From contig CAJULP010000076.1 of NCBI GenBank assembly GCA_910587295.1, positions 1 through 28,032 of the forward strand: a stretch of 28,032 bases of DNA. Reading direction: 5' to 3'. The DNA comes from an uncultured Lachnospiraceae bacterium. Its GTDB lineage: Bacteria > Bacillota > Clostridia > Lachnospirales > Lachnospiraceae. The position numbers and the translations under genes are program-made. Of the stretch, positions 23,532-28,032 are shown piece after piece; positions within the stretch are counted from its first letter, which is position 1; each line of letters opens with the position of its first letter. The notes under the pieces were generated by a model that searched no databases, was not told the origin of the DNA, and worked only from the letters and a program-made list of their open reading frames with translations.

Positions 23532-25811
23532 ATGAAATTTAAAAGAGTTCTTTGTGGATTTTTAAGTTTGGCAGTGATAAGTATATCATATTTGACATTG
23601 TCATTGGAGGTATCAGCCGGAGAAAAGGCAGATGTGGTTGGAAGCGTAAGTATGGCAGGAAGTCCTGATTTTGATAGTGATTCTATTATGAATGATGAAA
23701 CATCGCAATGGAGATGGTTAGGGTATCCTGAAAGCCGGATGGTAATGAACTATGGGAGTCCAATTGTAGCTAGATATGACGGAAAAATGAGTCTTAACAT
23801 AGCCATGGCTGTAAAGGGGTTTCGGACAATCAATTCGGTGCATCAAATTTTAATGGGGCCTAGAACCGGTGAGGCGGTGGAGTATATGGATCTTGAAACG
23901 GCATGGTATCCATACAAACTTACTGCCGATGCTGTCTATACAGAGGGAAAGCTTCACATGGATGAATTTTTTGCGGATAAAGATACATTTATTCGTATGA
24001 TTGAAGTATCTGAGGCAGCTGATGCCAAACTTCAGATGAAAGCAACGATCAATGGAGTTAGTAAAAATGGAAATGACCTTTTGGTGGAACGGGAGGATTT
24101 TTGGTTTGTATATAAAATACTAAAATTGAATGAGGCCGGAGAAGTGATAGGGCAGTACGAACCGCAGGTTTCAGGGGATAAATGGTCTGTTGAAATAACT
24201 TTTGACTCAGACAGTGCAAAATTAGCTTTTTCGTTGACGATGCTTCCAAAGAATGTTGCAGATAACAGTGCGGATAGTGCTCAGGAATTAGCAGATAAAA
24301 CGTTAGCGGAGGGAACAAACCTGAATATAGTTTTGGCGGATACAAAACAATTTTGGGATCAAACATTAGCAAAAATCCCGGCTCCACAGAATTTTGGAGT
24401 GGAGGGAAACAAAAAAAATGGAAATATCACCAGTGAAGATCATAGGAGAGCTTTTTATGCCGCATGGGCATTCCGCTTGCAGAATATTGTTGAGCCAACA
24501 CCTGAAAATGGATATGATTATTATCAGGTAACATTGGGGATGGCTTCTGCGTGGCATTCCGGCGCTGCGTCGGCTCCGAATAGCTGTTCATGGGAATCAA
24601 TGTATGATATTCAGCAATTATCATATATAGAACCGGAAATTGCGTGGGATGCAATGAGGGGATTTATTTATAATATTGATGAAAATGGCATTTTGGATGG
24701 GGAATGTCTTCCGTCACAAAAAGCGCATACAGTTTGGGTTTCTTACTTAAACATGCTGAAAAACCATCCTGAAAAGGAAGCTGAGTTAAAGGGGGAATTA
24801 GAGAAGCTGTATCCGCATCTTCGCAATTATCTGCTCTGGAGAGCGGAAAATCCAAGATGGATTCATGGCTCGAATGACTTTCCCAATGAAAAAGATCTTT
24901 CCTTTGTGACTCAGTGGTACAGTGATGTTAATTATGCAATTAAGATTGCAGAGATCATTGGAAAAGATGAAGACATAGTTGTTTATAGGGAGAAGAAGGC
25001 AGAATTGGCAGAAAATTCCCGGGTCTGGTTTTTTGATGAATATGATCCAAATCAGCCGGATTCTTTGGAAAACAGAATTAAAGCTTTCTGTTTTATTGGT
25101 GAAGATGGAACACTGGAACACAGTTGGCCGGGATTATCCCACGATGCACAAAGTAGAGACGCATTAACATACGTATATGAAGCAATGGCGGTCGACTTTC
25201 CGAAGGACTTAACAGATAAACTGGTACACAGTTATCTTTCGTATACAGCCGGAAAGGAAGATGAGCCACTACTTGGATTCGAATCTTATAAATATGGAGA
25301 CGGATGCTACACGGCGTATGGGCTTTTGGAGAGGGAAAAACAATATCCTGAATTAAAAGGAAAATGGATAGAATATGTTGATGCGGTTCTTTGTAATGCT
25401 GTTAAAAACACGGAATTTGGAGAGGTTATCCGAGTATATGAAGATACAACAACGATAGGAGGGGTTCATCCTTCATCATTCAGTGCATCAGCAATCATCG
25501 ACTATACATACATGAAGAACGGACTTCGTCTTGACATGGGAGTTCCGGCAGCAATTGGGGATTCGGATATGGTCAAAACAGAAGAAACGGATGTTGCTGT
25601 AAAAACAAGGATTGGAGTAAAACCGGAACTTCCCAAAACTGTAACCATGGAAAAAGATGGAAAAGAGCTTGAAGCATTGGTATTGTGGCCACACATTGAT
25701 GAAAAACAGTACGGCGCTAAAGGTAAATTTCAGGTGACGGGACAAATTTATGGTACGGATTTAGAAGTAACAGGTATTGTGAAAGTTCTTTCTGGAAATG
25801 AAAAATTTTAA
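23532..25811 (+). CDS. Secreted putative (alpha/alpha)6-barrel glycosidase with Ig-like domain
   Basis: This 759-residue exported protein has an N-terminal signal peptide (about 1-29), with a KFKR start, a hydrophobic core and likely signal-peptidase I cleavage after VSA. An N-terminal beta-rich part (about 35-290) is followed by an alpha-helical part (about 310-640) resembling six-hairpin glycosidases. It has Trp-rich stretches such as AWHSGAASAPNSCSWESMYD and EHSWPGLSHDAQSRDAL and acidic residues suited to catalysis. The last 60 residues (about 690-751) look like a bacterial Ig-like Big_4 domain (VKPELPKTV...VTGQIYGTDLEVTG). I cannot assign a GH family or substrate. No LPXTG or S-layer anchor is visible. 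The ribosome binding site AAGGAGG is strong. Base composition is visibly more AT-rich than in the housekeeping operon. Confidence 0.7.
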   Translation: MKFKRVLCGFLSLAVISISYLTLSLEVSAGEKADVVGSVSMAGSPDFDSDSIMNDETSQWRWLGYPESRMVMNYGSPIVARYDGKMSLNIAMAVKGFRTINSVHQILMGPRTGEAVEYMDLETAWYPYKLTADAVYTEGKLHMDEFFADKDTFIRMIEVSEAADAKLQMKATINGVSKNGNDLLVEREDFWFVYKILKLNEAGEVIGQYEPQVSGDKWSVEITFDSDSAKLAFSLTMLPKNVADNSADSAQELADKTLAEGTNLNIVLADTKQFWDQTLAKIPAPQNFGVEGNKKNGNITSEDHRRAFYAAWAFRLQNIVEPTPENGYDYYQVTLGMASAWHSGAASAPNSCSWESMYDIQQLSYIEPEIAWDAMRGFIYNIDENGILDGECLPSQKAHTVWVSYLNMLKNHPEKEAELKGELEKLYPHLRNYLLWRAENPRWIHGSNDFPNEKDLSFVTQWYSDVNYAIKIAEIIGKDEDIVVYREKKAELAENSRVWFFDEYDPNQPDSLENRIKAFCFIGEDGTLEHSWPGLSHDAQSRDALTYVYEAMAVDFPKDLTDKLVHSYLSYTAGKEDEPLLGFESYKYGDGCYTAYGLLEREKQYPELKGKWIEYVDAVLCNAVKNTEFGEVIRVYEDTTTIGGVHPSSFSASAIIDYTYMKNGLRLDMGVPAAIGDSDMVKTEETDVAVKTRIGVKPELPKTVTMEKDGKELEALVLWPHIDEKQYGAKGKFQVTGQIYGTDLEVTGIVKVLSGNEKF

Positions 25812-25815
25812 AAAT

Positions 25816-26053
25816 ATGAATGGATTTCCATCTGTTAATCTAACAATGGGGCCGGTGTTTATGGTGAGCGGTACAACCGCATTTTATTACTCCTGAGGCG
25901 GTTCGGGGCATGACAATGAAAGAAATCCGAGAGCTGCTAGACAGTCTTTTAGGCGATGGCGAGACTGACACATCATCATATGGCAATCGAGGAAATGGGC
26001 ACCATGGACATGGTGGCGGTCATGGAAACAGATGGAGAAATGGAAGAAGGTGA
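25816..26053 (+). pseudogene. Small frameshifted His/Gly-rich reading frame
   Basis: Two overlapping frames look coding-like. Frame A starts with ATG at 25816 (MNGFPSVNLTMGPVFMVSG) and stops at 25891-25893. Frame B is open from 25868 (VQPHFITPEAVRGMTMKE) and ends at 26053 with a Gly/His/Arg-rich tail containing GHHGHGGGHG. A single +1 shift near 25865-25875 would join them into one protein of about 78 residues. Alternatively frame B is its own 47-residue peptide from ATG 25910, with GAGG 11 bases upstream. Nothing here matches a family I know. It lies between the glycosidase and the next gene, whose TTG start is five bases after this stop. Confidence 0.4.
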
Positions 26054-26057
26054 TACT

Positions 26058-27227
26058 TTGAAAGATCGGGGAGTTCCGGGAGTACCGTTTATGCCAGATT
26101 TAAATAGAGTTGCCGAACGCAACAATGAAATCTTGAAACATGTGTTTAGGGGAAAGATAAAAGGCTGCTTTCTGATAGATATAAAAGATCAGGTCATGAA
26201 GGAATTGGGCTTCAATAACTTTATGAAATACTATGATTTTTGTTGGTCGGAAGAGAGAATGATTATGGGAATAGGGGAGGCTGCGGAATATGATATCTGC
26301 AGGATGATAGTGGGGACACATAGAGCGCACTCTATTTTTCTTTCAGATGATGCAAAACGGAAACACGAAAGGAGCAGAAGATATAAGCAACAGCTTGTTT
26401 CTGAAACGATAGAGAAAATTAAACTACGATTTTACGGGAGTGTATATTTTAGGAAAAATGTGTTATTTCAAGGAGAGGAATTTTTATATTATCCATTACC
26501 GTATGAGCTTTTTGCTATGTTATCTAAAATGGGACAAATGTTGATGGATGTGCAGAGCATTTGCGGCTGGCAATTATATTATGGTGTTATTTATAATGGG
26601 ATTTCGGCATTGTATCTATTGGAGGGAAATCTGTTGGGAACGGCATATCCTTTATGCAGAGGGGCAATTGAAATGTATCTCAAACTTCTGATACTGAACA
26701 CTCAGACAGATTATTATGATCAATATGAGACATTCAGGATGTTTGAAGTTGAGCACTCTTGTCACCGAACATATCCAGAAAAGTTCAATGCCATGTTTGA
26801 GAAACGAGTCTGCCAAGAGTCAAAAGTTAGGTCAGATTACCTTCATTTTGGATGGGTAGACTTTATTGACGAATATCATAAGACAGTGAGAAAATTACCA
26901 TATTCTGTTTACGGAATTATCTCTTTTGTTAAAGCTAAAAACGAGGACAGAATTTTGGAGCTAGATCTGCTTGAGAATTTTTACAGGTCATGCCATGCAT
27001 ATACCCATGGCAGTATACAGACAGCAAAATATCCATTATTGCATTATTTTGAAATTTCAATCATGCTGTATTATGTTGTGCGAGGTACTTTTCTATTGAT
27101 GTGTAAGGAAAAGGGCGTGGAAACTCTGGTCGATGGGAATGACGTGGTTTCAATGTTAGACAGGGATTTTGAGGTTATGTACAGGCAGTATCAAAGTCGT
27201 TCTACGGAGCTATTTGAAAAATGCTAA
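26058..27227 (+). CDS. Uncharacterised protein with HEPN/DUF5677-like C-terminal half
   Basis: I do not recognise this protein with certainty. From the TTG at 26058 it has 389 residues. I prefer this start because AAGAAGG lies seven bases upstream and the previous frame has just stopped. An ATG at 25956 in the same frame would add 34 Met-rich residues that look like a shadow of the upstream frame. The N-terminal part is polar and basic. The second half is helical, with LLGTAYPLCRGAIEMYLKLL followed about 110 residues later by FYRSCHAYTHG and a hydrophobic helix. An acidic/Arg helix plus a later RxxxxxxH-type motif recalls HEPN-fold DUF5677 proteins, some of which occur in stress or defence loci. 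No membrane anchor is clear. Composition is AT-rich, suggesting transfer. Confidence 0.55.
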   Translation: MKDRGVPGVPFMPDLNRVAERNNEILKHVFRGKIKGCFLIDIKDQVMKELGFNNFMKYYDFCWSEERMIMGIGEAAEYDICRMIVGTHRAHSIFLSDDAKRKHERSRRYKQQLVSETIEKIKLRFYGSVYFRKNVLFQGEEFLYYPLPYELFAMLSKMGQMLMDVQSICGWQLYYGVIYNGISALYLLEGNLLGTAYPLCRGAIEMYLKLLILNTQTDYYDQYETFRMFEVEHSCHRTYPEKFNAMFEKRVCQESKVRSDYLHFGWVDFIDEYHKTVRKLPYSVYGIISFVKAKNEDRILELDLLENFYRSCHAYTHGSIQTAKYPLLHYFEISIMLYYVVRGTFLLMCKEKGVETLVDGNDVVSMLDRDFEVMYRQYQSRSTELFEKC

Positions 27228-27286
27228 TATTTGCTTTAATGTTAGATGTAGGTTTTCCCACCTGTGCCCTTGAAAATTGCTTATAG
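27221..27286 (+). other. Tiny open frame overlapping the end of the upstream gene
   Basis: ATG at 27221 opens 21 codons ending MLDVGFPTCALENCL, overlapping the stop of the preceding gene in another frame. I have an unverified impression that this tail recurs in clostridial genomes as a conserved non-genic segment. It has no ribosome binding site of its own and I do not call it a gene. It may mark the edge of a repeat or inserted segment. Confidence 0.25.
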
Positions 27287-27298
27287 AAAGAGAAAAAT

Positions 27299-27321
27299 GG
27301 CTGCTTCAAAGGGAAAAAGCC
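27299..27321 (-). terminator. Possible terminator of the DUF3267-type gene
   Basis: On the minus strand GGCTTTTTCCC...GAAGCAGCC can form a bulged hairpin followed by ATTTTTCTCTTT, about 60 bp past the gene's stop. A second inverted repeat (GCGCAGG at 27328-27334 with CCTGCGC at 27348-27354) lies between. Stem quality is modest. Confidence 0.4.
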
Positions 27322-27379
27322 AGATTGGCGCAGGTAAAAAGAACATGCCTGCGCTAGTCAAGAAGATTGGGAAAATGGC

Positions 27380-27931
27380 CTATGCTGTCCGGAATATCCT
27401 TGCGCTAAGAAACTGCGCTTGGTGGTCTGCAATTAGGACATCCTTTTCTTTTAACACATTACTTGCAATAATTAAATCAGCTCCTGAGGAAATAAAATTG
27501 ACAATCATAGTAAGGAAAGACACTGTACCCGGATATATAAAAATGAAAAATACGCTGCCAAAACCTAATACTACAAAAGGAGTTAAAACACCAAATAAAT
27601 ATGCTTTCTTTTCTAATGCCACTTTGCAGGCACAACTTGGCATCATTGCGTTAATATTAAAGCGAACCACGTTCCAGCCTTTTCCGCTTGCAACCGCCCA
27701 GCCTACACCATGTAATAATTCATGTATAACAACTGAAATTGCAATAATTGCTATAAATAAAATATAAAATGAAAGACCGTTTACCTCTAACAAATATGCT
27801 CTTTCAATTAGCAAAAAGCGATACAACAAGCCAAAAACTATTACAAATGGAAGTGCATAAATAATACCTAAAATCATGGCCTTTCCAGAAGTACTTGTGA
27901 GTAAAAAGTTTGTGACGTTTAAGAAGCCCAT
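27380..27931 (-). CDS. DUF3267-type membrane zinc-metalloprotease-like protein
   Basis: This 183-residue protein has about four hydrophobic segments (near 17-38, 53-72, 108-132 and 135-158). The second segment ends in the zinc motif HELLHGVGW (about residues 69-77), as in the DUF3267 family of putative membrane zincins. A Cys-containing loop (MMPSCACKVALEKKAY) and a later helix with SSGADL, where a third metal ligand could lie, follow. The family is related in design to site-2-type proteases, but its substrates are unknown. The ATG at 27931 overlaps the end of a reading frame that enters from beyond the window, which suggests coupled translation. The ribosome binding site is weak (GGGG three bases upstream). 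Confidence 0.78.
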   Translation of the reverse strand: MGFLNVTNFLLTSTSGKAMILGIIYALPFVIVFGLLYRFLLIERAYLLEVNGLSFYILFIAIIAISVVIHELLHGVGWAVASGKGWNVVRFNINAMMPSCACKVALEKKAYLFGVLTPFVVLGFGSVFFIFIYPGTVSFLTMIVNFISSGADLIIASNVLKEKDVLIADHQAQFLSARIFRTA

Positions 27932-28032
27932 GAACCCCAGTAGGTTCCAGACTCATCCTGCTGCTCCTGAATTATCTGCGTTATGCGTAATTCCGGCTGT
28001 TTTCCTAAAAGCCTGAAAAAATGTTTCCGCAG
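27919..28032 (-). CDS. C-terminal end of a gene running in from beyond the window
   Basis: On the minus strand the last 114 bases are open and encode 37 residues, beginning LRKHFFRLLGKQPELRI and ending ESGTYWGSWAS before a stop at 27921-27919. The amphipathic, charged composition looks coding. The stop lies 12 bases inside the DUF3267-type gene, typical of an operon overlap. I do not recognise the family, and the segment is too short for a firm call. Confidence 0.38.
   Translation of the reverse strand: MRKHFFRLLGKQPELRITQIIQEQQDESGTYWGSWAS

Noticed and set aside
25956..26057. N-terminal extension MARLTHHHMAIEEMG of the unknown protein
   Set aside because: This Met-rich stretch is an out-of-frame reading of the His/Gly-rich frame. 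The TTG at 26058 has a better ribosome binding site.
27264..27767. Plus-strand open frame of 167 codons opposite the DUF3267-type gene
   Set aside because: It is Lys/Thr-rich without recognisable domains, and the minus-strand frame has transmembrane segments and an HExxH motif, so this is an antisense shadow.
1..28032. CRISPR arrays, tRNA and rRNA genes
   Set aside because: I found no regularly spaced direct repeats, cloverleaf-like sequences or rRNA segments by reading. A covariance-model search was not possible here.

Overview
The window looks like a chromosomal segment of an anaerobic Firmicute in class Clostridia, most likely Lachnospiraceae. The reasons are the SCIFF peptide with its radical-SAM maturase, a fused SecDF, a murE carrying the diaminopimelate-type DNPR motif, and the Firmicutes gene order priA-def-fmt-rsmB-rlmN-prpC-prkC-rsgA. 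No rRNA, tRNA or CRISPR array was found.

Left part (1-6830). A 5'-truncated Rpn/PD-(D/E)XK-type transposase remnant faces a minus-strand TIGR04086-like membrane protein across an imperfect inverted repeat. Next come a CorC/CNNM-type CBS-domain membrane protein with its own promoter, the SCIFF ribosomal peptide precursor (scfA), its radical-SAM/SPASM maturase (scfB) and secDF. A perfect 12-bp hairpin separates scfA from scfB. scfB overlaps secDF by 14 nt, so peptide maturation and the Sec motor are probably co-expressed.

Centre (6860-21190). recJ ends in a very strong terminator. After a 0.3-kb AT-rich gap with a good promoter comes a tightly packed co-directional run of about 12 kb: a MurE-type ligase, priA, def, fmt, a membrane zinc peptidase (YugP type), rsmB, rlmN, a PP2C phosphatase, a PASTA Ser/Thr kinase and rsgA. 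This joins wall synthesis and wall sensing to replication restart, initiator-formyl processing, rRNA modification and ribosome maturation. The rpe and thiN genes that follow rsgA in Bacillus are absent.

Right part (21194-28032). This is an accessory region that becomes visibly more AT-rich from about 23.2 kb. It holds a minus-strand pair (a permease-like protein and an alkaline-phosphatase-superfamily hydrolase) and a long intergenic region with divergent promoters and phased AT tracts. After these come a secreted putative (alpha/alpha)6-barrel glycosidase with a C-terminal Ig-like domain, a frameshifted or small His/Gly-rich reading frame, and an unfamiliar roughly 390-aa protein with HEPN/DUF5677-like C-terminal features. 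A DUF3267-type membrane zinc-protease-like gene runs toward the left from the window edge. The SCIFF-SecDF cassette is the most biologically interesting system, but it is a known family. The 25.8-27.3 kb interval is the least explained stretch.
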